DNA of 60,451 bases from Rhodococcus ruber NBRC 15591 (GTDB taxonomy: Bacteria; Actinomycetota; Actinomycetes; Mycobacteriales; Mycobacteriaceae): assembly GCF_001894945.1 (NCBI RefSeq), contig NZ_BCXE01000041.1, positions 1 to 60,451 on the forward strand, read 5' to 3'. Position numbers and translations under genes: made by a program. Positions 10,688 through 20,479 of this stretch are shown here, in pieces. Below the pieces are notes generated by a model. It was given only the letters and a program-made list of their open reading frames with translations. It ran no database searches and was not told the DNA's origin. The first letter of the stretch is position 1. Every line of letters begins with the position of its first letter.

Positions 10688-11164
10688 CTACGGCGCGGTG
10701 ATCGCGTTCGCCATGACGCGGATCGCACTGACGATGCCGTCGATCAGGTCGCCCTGGCCGAACGACGAGATCGCCGCGGTCACGCCGAGCTGCGCGATCC
10801 GGTTGTCGACGCGGTCGGCGACGCCGCGTCCGCTGCGGATCTCGATGGCGCGCTGGTTCGGGTACACGGCGATGAGCACCGAGTTCGACGATTCCGGCGT
10901 GGTCGGGAACACCGCGTCGGTCGTGATCGCGGGATCTGCGGCGTCCGCGACGTACACGTTGAAGCGCACCTTCGTCGCCCGGGTGGCCTCGGTGAGCGCA
11001 TCGTCGAGAGCGATCATGTCGCGGTCGCTGAACGGCGGGCCCTCGAACAGGCCGTCGAGGACACGGGTCCGGGAGATACGGCCGCTCGACGTCAGGGCCG
11101 CACCGTACGGCAGCTCCGCGGGAGCGACCGCCGTCCGGCTGTGCATCACGTCACCACTTGCCAC
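10688..11164 (-). CDS. DUF5130 protein (TPM-like fold)
   Basis: 158 residues from GTG 11164, chosen because GGAGG at 11173-11177 sits eight bases upstream; ATG 11146 is the alternative. The body (RISRTRVLDGLF, then alternating strands and helices with VYPNQRAIEIRSG) resembles the TPM/Psb32 fold also found in DUF5130, the annotation of the M. tuberculosis counterpart Rv2468c. No membrane anchor is seen. The start region overlaps the end of ctaJ by 14 nt, so the two are translationally coupled and may work together in cytochrome oxidase biology, which is inference. Confidence 0.75.
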   Translation of the reverse strand: MASGDVMHSRTAVAPAELPYGAALTSSGRISRTRVLDGLFEGPPFSDRDMIALDDALTEATRATKVRFNVYVADAADPAITTDAVFPTTPESSNSVLIAVYPNQRAIEIRSGRGVADRVDNRIAQLGVTAAISSFGQGDLIDGIVSAIRVMANAITAP

Positions 11165-11414
11165 TTGCCCTACCTCCGATCGGGTCGACCGGCGCGCCGG
11201 CGACGAGTTCATGATGCCCACCGTGATGGCCGTGCGTGGTGACCTCGTCGACCGCGCTCCACAGCATCGGCTCGTGGTCCCACTTCTCCCCGAGCTTGTA
11301 CTCGGCGGGCCGCGTGCCCGGAAGCGGCTTCGTGAAGACGGAGAAGACCCCGAATATCACGATGATCGCCACCGGGATGGCAACGAATATGAGGGTTGTC
11401 TCGAGAATGCTCAC
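11151..11414 (-). CDS. ctaJ: aa3-type cytochrome c oxidase accessory subunit CtaJ
   Basis: 87 residues from GTG 11414 (SILETTLIFVAIP). One membrane helix at residues about 6-25 is followed by a short polar domain with KLGEKWDHEPMLWSAVDE and a histidine-rich GHHGGHH segment. CtaJ is a small subunit described in the mycobacterial cytochrome bcc-aa3 supercomplex and is encoded beside pepN, as here. The adjoining DUF5130 gene overlaps its 3' end. The histidine run could bind metal, which is speculative. Assignment rests on size, topology, motif and location. Confidence 0.72.
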   Translation of the reverse strand: MSILETTLIFVAIPVAIIVIFGVFSVFTKPLPGTRPAEYKLGEKWDHEPMLWSAVDEVTTHGHHGGHHELVAGAPVDPIGGRASGKW

Positions 11415-11478
11415 ACCGCAAACGGTAGCCCAGCATGTCCGATCCCGGCGCGCTTGCCCCGACTTGCGGCGACGTCGG

Positions 11479-12102
11479 TCAGGCCGCGCCCTCGCCGAGG
11501 TACGGCAACCAGGTCGGATGCAGCTCCGGCAGCGTCGCCAGCAGCCGCCAGTGCCGGCCCTTGGGGGGCACGAGCGCGGCGCGCAGCGTCCAGCCGAGTT
11601 CGCTGAGCAGCTTGTCGGCCTTGCGGTGGTTGCACGACGCGCAGCACGCCACACAGTTCTCCCACGAGTGTTCCCCACCGCGGCTGCGCGGCACCACGTG
11701 GTCGATGGTCTCGGCCTTGGCGCCGCAGTAGGCGCACCGATTCCGGTCGCGGTGCATGAGCGCGGCCCGCGTCATCGGCACCCGCGCGTGGTACGGCACG
11801 TGCACGAAGGTCCGCAGGCGGATCACCCACGGGATCTGCACGGCCCACTCCGCGGAGCGCACCAACGGGCCGAGCGGGTCGTCGTGCACGGTGTCGGCCT
11901 TGCCGCCGGCCATGAGCACGACCGCACGACGGGCGGGCAACGCGGTGAGCGGCTCGTAGGTGGCATTGAGCAGAAGTACGCGGCGTTTGACCCAATCCGG
12001 GACGGCGTCGTCGCGTACGACACACAGGGAGTTGGCCCCCGGCGCCCCGGTGGGGGCGTCGGCGGGCGGGAGTTGTCGATGTGCGCTGCGTCGGTGCTTC
12101 AT
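11479..12102 (-). CDS. HNH endonuclease family protein
   Basis: 207 residues from ATG 12102 with GGAGG seven bases upstream; the frame is open further but without conserved sequence. The HNH core is clear: CAYC zinc pair, then ETIDHVVPRSRGGEHSWENCV with catalytic histidines, then CxxC in CCASCNHRKADK. An N-terminal segment VLLNATYEPLTALPARRAVVLM is conserved across actinobacterial HNH proteins such as Rv2469c. Such stand-alone chromosomal HNH proteins are nicking or repair nucleases of largely unknown target. It is divergent from glbO. Confidence 0.9.
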   Translation of the reverse strand: MKHRRSAHRQLPPADAPTGAPGANSLCVVRDDAVPDWVKRRVLLLNATYEPLTALPARRAVVLMAGGKADTVHDDPLGPLVRSAEWAVQIPWVIRLRTFVHVPYHARVPMTRAALMHRDRNRCAYCGAKAETIDHVVPRSRGGEHSWENCVACCASCNHRKADKLLSELGWTLRAALVPPKGRHWRLLATLPELHPTWLPYLGEGAA

Positions 12103-12276
12103 ACGACCTCCGGAAGACTGCTCACAAGTTGACCACGGATCTACGCACGTCGCACCCCGATTCTGCGGACTTTCCGGGTCGCGGAGGTGAACATCCGGTA
12201 CCGGCGACATGCGGCTCGGGCGCGTCCCCACCGAACCGGCACAATGGACGAGCGAGAGGAACGGTGAGCAGAACCC

Positions 12277-12669
12277 ATGAGTGACGAGCAGACCTTCTAC
12301 GACGCGGTCGGCGGCGCCGAGACCTTCCACAAGCTCACGGCGCGGTTCTACGAGGAAGTGGCCAAGGACGAGATCGTCCGCCCGCTGTACCCCGAGGAGG
12401 ACCTCGGGCCCGCGGAACGTCGCATGCGGATGTTCCTCGAGCAGTACTGGGGCGGACCGCGCACCTACTCGGACGAGCGCGGGCACCCGCGGCTGCGGAT
12501 GCGCCACCACCCGTTCCGGATCGGTCCGCTCGAACGCGACGCCTGGTTGCGCTGCATGCACACCGCCATCGCCTCGATCGATTCGCAGACGCTCGACGAC
12601 GCGCACCGCAGCCAGTTGATCGCGTACATGGAGATGGCGGCGGACTCGATGATGAACTCGCCGATCTGA
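12277..12669 (+). CDS. glbO: truncated haemoglobin, group II (GlbO)
   Basis: 130 residues, full family length. The proximal haem histidine region [11 protein letters not shown], the [17 protein letters not shown] segment and the conserved tryptophan W109-type residue (DAWLRCM) identify group II trHbO. Such proteins bind O2 and NO at the haem and are linked to oxygen metabolism and NO resistance. Order HNH-glbO-aglA matches Rv2469c-Rv2471. ATG 12277 follows GAGAGGAACGG. Confidence 0.95.
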   Translation: MSDEQTFYDAVGGAETFHKLTARFYEEVAKDEIVRPLYPEEDLGPAERRMRMFLEQYWGGPRTYSDERGHPRLRMRHHPFRIGPLERDAWLRCMHTAIASIDSQTLDDAHRSQLIAYMEMAADSMMNSPI

Positions 12670-12733
12670 CGACGGGCCGGGGCGGCGACATTCGAGTCGT
12701 GGCCCACCTGTCGGTTTGGCACTATGGGTGGCT

Positions 12734-14323
12734 GTGAGCACTCCCCCCGGCACCCCTGAACAACGCTGGTGGGCGGACGCCGTCTTCTACCAGGTGTACC
12801 CCCGCTCGTTCGCCGACTCCGACGGAGACGGCGTCGGCGACCTCGACGGGATCCGCGACAAGCTCGGATACCTGGAGCTGCTGGGAGTCGACGCGATCTG
12901 GCTGAACCCGGTGATGCGCTCCCCGATGGCCGACCACGGCTACGACGTGTCCGATCCGCGCGACGTCGACCCCCTGTTCGGCGACCTGGCCGCCCTCGAC
13001 GCCCTGATCGAGGCCGCGCACGCGCGCCGGATCCGTGTCGTGATGGACCTGGTCCCCAACCACACGAGCTCCGAACATCCCTGGTTCCGGGAGGCCCTGG
13101 CCGCCGCGCCCGGCAGCCCCGCGCGGGCCCGCTACCACTTCCGGGACGGACGCGGGCCGAACGGCGACCTGCCGCCGAACAACTGGCCGAGTGTGTTCGG
13201 CGGCCCCGCATGGTCCCGCGTGACCGACCCCGACGGCGCGCCCGGCCAGTGGTACCTGCACCTGTTCGCGCCGGAGCAGCCGGACCTGAACTGGCGCAAC
13301 GACGAGGTGTTCGAGGACCTGGAGAAGACCCTGCGCTTCTGGCTCGACCGCGGCGTCGACGGCTTCCGCATCGACGTCGCGCACGGCATGGCCAAACCCG
13401 GCGGGCTGCCCGACTTCGACCACTGGGAACAGAACCGGCTGCTGCGGCACTTCGACGACGATCCCCGCTTCAACAACGCCGAGGTCCACGACATCCACCG
13501 CCGGATCCGCACGGTGCTCGACGAGTACCCGGACGCGGTGGCCGTCGGCGAGATCTGGGTGCACGACCATGTGCTGTTCTCGGAGTACCTGCGCCCCGAC
13601 GAACTGCACCTGGCATTCAACTTCCATCTGGCACTCGCGAGCTGGGACGCCGCCCGGATCCGGGAGGCGATCGACACGTCGCTCGCCGCGGTCGCACCCA
13701 TCGGTGGGGTCGCGACGTGGACGCTGTCCAATCACGACATCGAGCGTGAGGTGACCCGCTACGGCGGCGGGCCGCTCGGGCGCGACCGCGCGCGGGCGAT
13801 GATCCTCGTCGAGCTGGCACTGCCCGGCGCGGCCTTCCTCTACAACGGTGCCGAACTCGGTCTGCCCAACGTCGACGACCTGCCCGAGGAGGTGCTGCAG
13901 GACCCGGTGTGGGAGCGGTCGGGGCACACCGACCGCGGCCGGGACGGGTGCCGGGTGCCGATGCCGTGGGAGGGCGCCCGGCCGCCGTTCGGCTTCACCA
14001 CCGCAGCACAGACGTGGCTGCCGCAACCGGACGAGTGGTCCGAGCTGACCGTCGAGGCGCAACTCGAGGATGTCTCGTCCACCCTGTCGCTGTACCGGGC
14101 GGCGCTCGAGGCGCGACGGCGACGGCCGGAGTTCGACGGCCCCGACGTGGAGTGGTACGGCAGCCCACCCGGATGCCTGGCCTTCCGCCGGCCCGGGGGG
14201 CTGATCTGCGCCCTCAACACCACCGAGCACCCGGTGGAGATGCCGCCGGGCACGGTGATCCTGTCCAGCGCTCCGCTCGTGGACGGACAGCTGCGCGGCA
14301 ACTGCGCGGCGTGGCTGATCTGA
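12734..14323 (+). CDS. aglA: alpha-glucosidase, GH13 family
   Basis: 529 residues from GTG 12734; TTG 12716 and GTG 12728 are in-frame alternatives. A -10-like CACTAT sits ten bases before 12734, so the message may be leaderless. The (beta/alpha)8 GH13 motifs are present: DLVPNHTS, GFRIDVAHG with the nucleophile aspartate, VGEIWVHD with the acid glutamate, and LSNHD with the transition-state aspartate. The QVYPRSFADSDGDGVGDL opening and lack of signal peptide fit cytoplasmic oligo-1,6-/alpha-1,4-glucosidases or trehalose-related enzymes. Counterpart is Rv2471 aglA. The exact glycosidic bond cannot be assigned by sight. Confidence 0.9.
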   Translation: MSTPPGTPEQRWWADAVFYQVYPRSFADSDGDGVGDLDGIRDKLGYLELLGVDAIWLNPVMRSPMADHGYDVSDPRDVDPLFGDLAALDALIEAAHARRIRVVMDLVPNHTSSEHPWFREALAAAPGSPARARYHFRDGRGPNGDLPPNNWPSVFGGPAWSRVTDPDGAPGQWYLHLFAPEQPDLNWRNDEVFEDLEKTLRFWLDRGVDGFRIDVAHGMAKPGGLPDFDHWEQNRLLRHFDDDPRFNNAEVHDIHRRIRTVLDEYPDAVAVGEIWVHDHVLFSEYLRPDELHLAFNFHLALASWDAARIREAIDTSLAAVAPIGGVATWTLSNHDIEREVTRYGGGPLGRDRARAMILVELALPGAAFLYNGAELGLPNVDDLPEEVLQDPVWERSGHTDRGRDGCRVPMPWEGARPPFGFTTAAQTWLPQPDEWSELTVEAQLEDVSSTLSLYRAALEARRRRPEFDGPDVEWYGSPPGCLAFRRPGGLICALNTTEHPVEMPPGTVILSSAPLVDGQLRGNCAAWLI

Positions 14324-14370
14324 CGGCACACTGCACGCCGACCGGGCCACTCACCCTGGTGCCGGCGGCG

Positions 14371-15075
14371 TCAGCGCACGCTGAGGCCGAGACCGCCCCC
14401 GCGACGGAGGTAGACCGATCCGTAGCGGGCGTCGAGCCGCAGCCACGTCGCCGTCGCCCGCACGCGCACCACCTCGGCCGGATCGATCCGGTCCAGGTCG
14501 ATCTCCGCCGTCGCGCGGGCGCCGCCGGTGGGCACGAACCCCATCGCGTTGAGCGCGAACACCAGCCGCATCGGCACCCCGGCCCGCTCTCCCCCGCCGG
14601 CGACCTCGAGCACCTCCTGCGCGAGCAGCGACGACGGCGGTCCCTGTCCCTGCTCGCGGCTGAGCGCGACGCCGCGCTGCGCGAGGTCGACGAGAATGCG
14701 GGCGGGAACGTCGTCGAGGTGGACGTACCCGGTTTCCGGGGGCAGCGCGCCGCGCCACACCGAGTCCATCGCCCACCCGGGATCCACCCCGTCGTCGCCG
14801 GCGGCGACGAGGATCGCGCGCAGCCCGTCCGCGGCGACGGTCGTGTCCGGCGGGGCGACCGTGCCGCGCAGCACCCGGACGGCGAGGGCATCGAATCCGG
14901 TGTTCACCCAGGCCGAGAGGAGGCCGTCGCGCCGTTGCCGCAGCCGCACCACGGCGGCCTCGTCGAGACGGACCGCACGGGTGAGGAACGCGACGAGGTC
15001 GGCGCGGTCGACGGGGTCCGGGATCTGCAACCACCGTTCGGGTGCCGTCCCGGCCGCTCCGACGGCGTCAGTCAC
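14371..15075 (-). CDS. conserved hypothetical protein (Rv2474c-like)
   Basis: 234 residues from GTG 15075. The start is fixed by context: the upstream thioesterase stop lies at 15068-15070, inside this gene's first codons, giving an 8-nt overlap. I recognise no catalytic domain. The sequence is soluble, with a helical first half (VDRADLVAFLTRAVRLDEAAVVRLRQR) and a beta-rich second half ending in RRGGGLGLSVR. Position downstream of a thioesterase and gdh matches Rv2474c. Its coupling suggests it works with the thioesterase, but nothing in the sequence says how. Confidence 0.75.
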   Translation of the reverse strand: MTDAVGAAGTAPERWLQIPDPVDRADLVAFLTRAVRLDEAAVVRLRQRRDGLLSAWVNTGFDALAVRVLRGTVAPPDTTVAADGLRAILVAAGDDGVDPGWAMDSVWRGALPPETGYVHLDDVPARILVDLAQRGVALSREQGQGPPSSLLAQEVLEVAGGGERAGVPMRLVFALNAMGFVPTGGARATAEIDLDRIDPAEVVRVRATATWLRLDARYGSVYLRRGGGLGLSVR

Positions 15076-15502
15076 GACGCCACCGTTGCAGGTACTCGCG
15101 TTCGGGATCGGTGAGCCGGCGCAGCCGCTGGGTTCCGATGTCGAACGCCGCGATCTGGGTCGAGGCGACGACGGAGGCCGTGGCGTCGGCCGGCGCACCA
15201 CCGGGCCGGACCTCGTAGCCGATGGTGAAGTCGACCGCCCGCACCCGCTCGATCCACATCAGCACGTCCAGGGGGCTGTCCTCGTGCCGCAACTGGCCGC
15301 GGTACCGCACGTGCAGGTCGGCGATCACGGCGCCTTCCCGCAGGTTCACGGTGGGCCGGCCGTCGGCGAACAACCACGGGATGCGGGCCTCCTCGAGGAG
15401 GGTGACCATGCGCGCGTGGTTGATGTGCTGGAACGCGTCCATGTCGGACCAGCGGACCTCCACCGCGGTGTGGAAGCCGAACTGTTCGGTCGCGTCGCTC
15501 AC
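15068..15502 (-). CDS. acyl-CoA thioesterase, hotdog fold (4HBT)
   Basis: 144 residues from GTG 15502. VRWSDMDAFQHINHARMVTLLEEAR is the 4-hydroxybenzoyl-CoA-thioesterase signature with the catalytic aspartate (DMDAFQHINH). Matches Rv2475c by place. It hydrolyses acyl-CoA or another thioester; substrate unknown. It lies 51 bp downstream of gdh and overlaps the next gene by 8 nt. A second hotdog thioesterase (20480-20890) stands on the other side of gdh, in the same operon-like string. Confidence 0.88.
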   Translation of the reverse strand: MSDATEQFGFHTAVEVRWSDMDAFQHINHARMVTLLEEARIPWLFADGRPTVNLREGAVIADLHVRYRGQLRHEDSPLDVLMWIERVRAVDFTIGYEVRPGGAPADATASVVASTQIAAFDIGTQRLRRLTDPEREYLQRWRRD

Positions 15503-15553
15503 TGCGCGGTCCCCACGGCTCCACGGTGGTCGGCCCCGGCGTGCTTCAACTGT

Positions 15554-18500
15554 CTACCTCCTGTCGGGTGCGCCGGCGCGCACCATGCTCCTGACCTGAC
15601 GCGCCGCCACGGACAGCGTCGCGAGGTCCAGGTTTCCAGACAGGAAGATCTCCTCGAGCGCCGACCTCGCGCGGCCGAGCCGCGAGCCGTTGGTCAGCTC
15701 CCAGTCCTCGATCATCTCGCGGGTGCTCTCGCCGGGTTCGGCCGTGGCGAGCACGTCGAGGGTGAGCGTGCGCAGCGACCCGTACAGCTCGTCGCGCAGG
15801 GCGAGCCGCGCCAGCGAGTGCCAGCGGTCGCCGCGTTCGAGGGACGTCACCGCCGAGAGCAGCCAGTCGATCCCCATGTGCGCGTCCATCGCGTAGTACA
15901 GCTCGGCGACCTCGGCCTCGTCCCGTTCGGCGATGTCGGCGATGTCGATCACGTCCAGCAGCGGGAACTGGTCGAGGAGGCGGAACACGTCCCACGTCAA
16001 CTCCTCGGGGGCGCCGCGCGCGAGCAGCGGCTCGGCGCGCTCCTTCAGGTCCTGCACGTGGTGACCCTGCATCCACTCCCCCACGCGGGGGGCGAGCCGC
16101 GCGAACATCGCCCGGTACCGGCTGATCTCGGCGCCGACGGCCAGAGGTTGCGGCCGGTTCGACAGCAGCCACCGCGACGCCCGGTCGAGGACGCGGTGCG
16201 ATTCGAGCAGCAGGTCGTCGGCGACGGCCGTGGTCGTGTCGGCGGAGCGGATGCGGGCCCACACGCCGGGCAGGTCGAAGATCTCGGTGACGGCGGCGTA
16301 GGCGCGGATGGCGTCGGTGCTCGATGCGCCGGCCTCCTCGGAGAGCCGGTAGACGTAGCTGATCCCGCCGTTGTCGACGGTCTCGTTGGCGAGGATGGTC
16401 GCGACGATCTGCCGGCGCAGGGGGTGGGACCGGATGCCGGCGCGGAAGGGTTCGCGCAGTTGCCTCGGGAAATAGCCGGGTAGCCGTCCGGCGAAGGTCT
16501 CGCTGTCGGGCAGGTCGGTGTCGAGCAGGTCGTCGGCGAGGGCGAGTTTGACGTGGGCGAGCAGGGTGGACAGCTCCGGCGAGGTGAGTCCCTCACCTTC
16601 GAGGCGGCGCCGCTCGATCTCGGCGTCGCCGGGCAGCGCCTCGAGGGACCGGTCGATCCCGCGCTCGGCGACGAGATCGGCGATCAGCCGCTGGTGCACC
16701 GCGAGCATCGTGGGGGCGCCGGTGCGGGAGTAGCCGAGCAGGTTGTTCTGGGAAATGTTGTCCTCGAGGACGATTCGCCCGACCTCGTCGGTCATGGATT
16801 CGAGCAGCGGATTGCGGTCGGCGGCGGCGAGCGCGCCGGCGGTGACCATCGAGTCGAGCAGGATCTTGATGTTGACCTCGTGGTCGGAGCAGTCGACCCC
16901 GGCGGAGTTGTCGATCGCGTCGGTGTTGATCTTGCCGCCGGCCCGGGCGTACTCGATGCGGCCGCGCTGGGTGACGCCGAGGTTGCCGCCCTCCCCCACC
17001 ACCCGGGCGCGGAGGGTGCCGCCGTTGACGCGGACCGCGTCGTTGCTCTTGTCGCCCACGTCGGCGTCGGTTTCGGGAGCGGCCTTGACGTACGTGCCGA
17101 TGCCACCGTTCCACAGCAGGTCCACCGGGGCGCGCAGGATCGCGCGGATCAGTTCGGGGGGCGAGAGCTCGGTGACGTCGTTGTCGAGTCCGAGCACGCT
17201 CCGCACCTCGGCGCTGAGGGGGACGGACTTGAGGGAGCGCTCCCATACCCCGCCGCCGGTGCTTATCAGGTCCGTGTCGTAGTCGGCCCACGACGAACGG
17301 GGCAGCTCGTACAGGCGGCGCCGCTCGGCGTACGAAGCGGCGGGCTCCGGATCGGGATCGAGGAAGATGTGCCGATGGTCGAACGCGGCCACCAACCGGA
17401 TGTGCGTGCTCAGGAGCATTCCGTTGCCGAACACGTCGCCGCTCATGTCGCCGATGCCGGCGACGGTGAAGTCCTCGCTCTGGGTGTCGACGCCCAGTTC
17501 ACGGAAGTGCCGCTTGACGCTCTCCCAGGCTCCGCGGGCGGTGATGCCCATCGCCTTGTGGTCGTAGCCGGCGGAGCCGCCGGAGGCGAAGGCGTCGCCG
17601 AGCCAGAACCCGTACTCGCGGGCGACCTCGTTGGCGAGGTCGGAGAAGGTGGCGGTGCCCTTGTCGGCGGCGACCACGAGGTAGGTGTCGTCGCCGTCGC
17701 GGCGGACGACCCGCGGCGGCGGCACGGCCACGCCCCGGGCGCGGTCGAGGTTGTCGGTGACGTCGAGCAGACCGGCGATGAACCGCCGGTAGCAGGCCTC
17801 GCCCTGCGCGCGCACGGCCTGCCGGTCGGCGGCCGCATCGCCGGTCGGCGAGACCGGACGCTTGACCACGAAGCCTCCCTTGGCGCCGACGGGGACGATG
17901 ACGGCGTTCTTCACGGCCTGCGCTTTCGCGAGACCGAGGATCTCGGTGCGGAAGTCCTCCCGCCGGTCCGACCAGCGCAGGCCACCGCGGGCGACCGCCC
18001 CGAAACGCATGTGCACACCCTCGACGTCGGGGGCGTAGACGAACACCTCGAACTTCGGTCGCGGCTGGGGCAACTCGTCGATGCGGGTCGGGTCGAGTTT
18101 GAACGACAGGGCCCGGGCGGGTGCGGCGTCGGCGCGTGCGGGCGGGACGGCCCCGTCGTCGCCCGACACGAAGTAGTTGGTACGCAACGTCGCCCGGATC
18201 AGGCCGAAGAGGCCGCGCAGGATCCGGTCGGCGTCGAGACCGACGACGGCGTCGATCCGGCCGGCCAGTTCGGCGGTGGTGTCCTGCTCGCGGTCGGCGG
18301 ACGCCTCGGCCGGGTCGAACATCGCCTCGAACAGCTCCGCGAGCAGCGCGGTGGTGGCCGGGTCGGCGAGCAGGACTCCTTCGATGTGGTACTGGCTGTA
18401 GGGGAAGCCGGCCTGCCGCAGGTACTTGGCGTAGGCGCGCAGCATCATGGCCTGCCGCCAGCCCATTCCGGCCCGCAGGACCAGTTCGTTGAACCGGTCC

Positions 18501-20371
18501 GGTTCCGACAATCCGTGCCACACGGCGGCGAACGCCGCGGTGAAGCGGGTGGTCACCTTCGGGTCGGGTTCGAGGTCGACGGGCAGGACCAGTCCGAAAT
18601 CGTAGATCCAGCAGCTCATCCGGTCGGCGCGGATGATCTGGTACGGCCGCTCGTCGAGTACCTCGACGCCGAGGCTCTGCAGCACCGGCAGCACCTGGCT
18701 GAGGGTGATGCCCTCACTGCCGATGTAGAGCGTGAAACGCCAACGCCGTGGGTCGGCGCCGGGCCGCCGGTACAGCAGCAGGTCGATGCTGCCGTCCCGC
18801 AGCGCCTCGAGACGGGCGATGTCGGCCAGCGCCCGGTCTGCGTCGAAGTCCTCCTTGTAGCCGTCGGGCAGCACCTCCGCGTACCGCTGCACGAGCACGG
18901 GATCGACGGTGTGGTCGGTGGCGGCCAGGTCGGCGAGGTGATCGTCCCAGCTGCGGCTGGCCTCGGCGAGCAGGGCCTGGATGCGCAGCCGATTGTCCTC
19001 GGAGGTGTCGATCCGCGGCAGGGCCTGGCCCGGCGGCGTCCGGATGGTCACGTGCAGCAACGCCAGATCGCCCTCGGTGACCCGGGCGGTGTAGTGGATG
19101 GCACCTCCGCCGTACTCGCGCAGCAGGATCTGCTGCATCGCGACCCGCACGCGGGTGTTGTAGCGGTCACGGGGCAGGTAGATCAGGCACGAGACGAAGC
19201 GGCCGTAGGGATCGACCCGCACGAACAGCCGCAGTTGCCGGCGCATCGCGACGACCGCGGTGACGGTCTCGTGGAGGGTCTCGGTGTCGGCGGAGAACAG
19301 TTCCACCCGGGGCAGCGCCTGCAGCACCTCGAGCATGGCCTGTCCGGTGAACGACGACAGTTCCACGCCGGCGCGGGCCACCACCTCTCGTACCCGCCGG
19401 GCCAGCACCGGAATGTCGAGCACGTTCTCGTGCAGCGCGGTCACGGCGAGCACACCGAGGAACCGGTGCTCGCCGACGACCCGGCCGTCGGAGTCGAGAA
19501 CGGCGACTCCCACGAAGTACGGGTACACCGAGCGGTGCACCGTGGCAGGCAGGGACGCCTGGGTGAGCACCAGCAGCGGGCGGTCGGCGGCCTCGACCGT
19601 TGCCGACATGTCGATCACGTCGTCGGCGGCCAGGTCGGAGCGCAGCACCCCGAGTCCGCTGCCCGGCACGGCGCGGGCATGGCGCGTTCCCGAGGCGTCG
19701 GCGACGACGTCGTAGCGCCGATAGCCGAGGACGGTGTAGTTGCCCCGCGCGAACCAGCGCAGCAGCGCCGCCGTCTCCCGCAGATCCTCCGCGGCGCGCC
19801 GCGGCGGCGGGTTCTCGGCGAGCGCGTCGAGTTCGGTGGCGAGATCGCGTTCCCGGACGAGCATTTCGGCGGTGTCCGCGCCGACCTGCCGGACGTCGGC
19901 GAGCACGCCCCCGATCTCGGTGCCGACCGCGTCGAGGGCGGCCTCGGCGGTGGCCGGATGCAACTGGACGTGTATCCACGACTCGGTGACGAAGCCGGAC
20001 GGGGGCGTCGTGTCGGCCACCATCTCGCGCAGGCCGCCGTCCTCGTCGCGCCGGACGGACACGACGGGATGGACAAGTTCGCGGATGGCGACGCCGAGCC
20101 GGGTCAGCAGCGCGATGACGGATTCGACGAGCAGGGGCATGTCGTCGGTGACGATCTGCAGGGCGGCACCGATGTCCCATCGGTCGCCGGGCCGGTAGAC
20201 GCGGGTCAGGACCTCGGCCTCGTGCCGCTGCCGGCCGAGGTCCAGGTGAGCGGCCAGGGCGCGCTCGGGGGCGTCGACGGTGTCCGCGTAGCGCCGGTAG
20301 CTGTCCTCGAGAGCGGATGCCGCGAGCTGCCGGTTCGGCGAAACCCCGTGGGGTGGGGCGGACTCGGCCAT
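15554..20371 (-). CDS. gdh: NAD-specific glutamate dehydrogenase, 180-kDa class
   Basis: 1605 residues from ATG 20371, preferred over GTG 20380 because AGGGAG is correctly spaced for it. Length is that of the L_180 class (M. tuberculosis Rv2476c about 1620). The central catalytic region carries RGGLRWSDRREDFRTEI and AVIVPVGAKGGFVVK, with the lysine that binds glutamate, and later GIGDMSGDVFGNGM of the nucleotide site. Long N-terminal ACT-like and C-terminal regulatory regions flank it. It converts glutamate to 2-oxoglutarate, feeding carbon to the TCA cycle; in mycobacteria it is inhibited by GarA. Flanked by two thioesterases on the same strand. Confidence 0.96.
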   Translation of the reverse strand: MAESAPPHGVSPNRQLAASALEDSYRRYADTVDAPERALAAHLDLGRQRHEAEVLTRVYRPGDRWDIGAALQIVTDDMPLLVESVIALLTRLGVAIRELVHPVVSVRRDEDGGLREMVADTTPPSGFVTESWIHVQLHPATAEAALDAVGTEIGGVLADVRQVGADTAEMLVRERDLATELDALAENPPPRRAAEDLRETAALLRWFARGNYTVLGYRRYDVVADASGTRHARAVPGSGLGVLRSDLAADDVIDMSATVEAADRPLLVLTQASLPATVHRSVYPYFVGVAVLDSDGRVVGEHRFLGVLAVTALHENVLDIPVLARRVREVVARAGVELSSFTGQAMLEVLQALPRVELFSADTETLHETVTAVVAMRRQLRLFVRVDPYGRFVSCLIYLPRDRYNTRVRVAMQQILLREYGGGAIHYTARVTEGDLALLHVTIRTPPGQALPRIDTSEDNRLRIQALLAEASRSWDDHLADLAATDHTVDPVLVQRYAEVLPDGYKEDFDADRALADIARLEALRDGSIDLLLYRRPGADPRRWRFTLYIGSEGITLSQVLPVLQSLGVEVLDERPYQIIRADRMSCWIYDFGLVLPVDLEPDPKVTTRFTAAFAAVWHGLSEPDRFNELVLRAGMGWRQAMMLRAYAKYLRQAGFPYSQYHIEGVLLADPATTALLAELFEAMFDPAEASADREQDTTAELAGRIDAVVGLDADRILRGLFGLIRATLRTNYFVSGDDGAVPPARADAAPARALSFKLDPTRIDELPQPRPKFEVFVYAPDVEGVHMRFGAVARGGLRWSDRREDFRTEILGLAKAQAVKNAVIVPVGAKGGFVVKRPVSPTGDAAADRQAVRAQGEACYRRFIAGLLDVTDNLDRARGVAVPPPRVVRRDGDDTYLVVAADKGTATFSDLANEVAREYGFWLGDAFASGGSAGYDHKAMGITARGAWESVKRHFRELGVDTQSEDFTVAGIGDMSGDVFGNGMLLSTHIRLVAAFDHRHIFLDPDPEPAASYAERRRLYELPRSSWADYDTDLISTGGGVWERSLKSVPLSAEVRSVLGLDNDVTELSPPELIRAILRAPVDLLWNGGIGTYVKAAPETDADVGDKSNDAVRVNGGTLRARVVGEGGNLGVTQRGRIEYARAGGKINTDAIDNSAGVDCSDHEVNIKILLDSMVTAGALAAADRNPLLESMTDEVGRIVLEDNISQNNLLGYSRTGAPTMLAVHQRLIADLVAERGIDRSLEALPGDAEIERRRLEGEGLTSPELSTLLAHVKLALADDLLDTDLPDSETFAGRLPGYFPRQLREPFRAGIRSHPLRRQIVATILANETVDNGGISYVYRLSEEAGASSTDAIRAYAAVTEIFDLPGVWARIRSADTTTAVADDLLLESHRVLDRASRWLLSNRPQPLAVGAEISRYRAMFARLAPRVGEWMQGHHVQDLKERAEPLLARGAPEELTWDVFRLLDQFPLLDVIDIADIAERDEAEVAELYYAMDAHMGIDWLLSAVTSLERGDRWHSLARLALRDELYGSLRTLTLDVLATAEPGESTREMIEDWELTNGSRLGRARSALEEIFLSGNLDLATLSVAARQVRSMVRAGAPDRR

Positions 20372-20479
20372 GGTGCTCACTCCCTCATTCGCGGCCGGAA
20401 ACCGGCAGCGCCGCGGACAGGCTCTGGTGCGAGCCTATCCGCGGCGCCGGGTGTGAGGGGGGAATCCCGCGCCGGGCGG

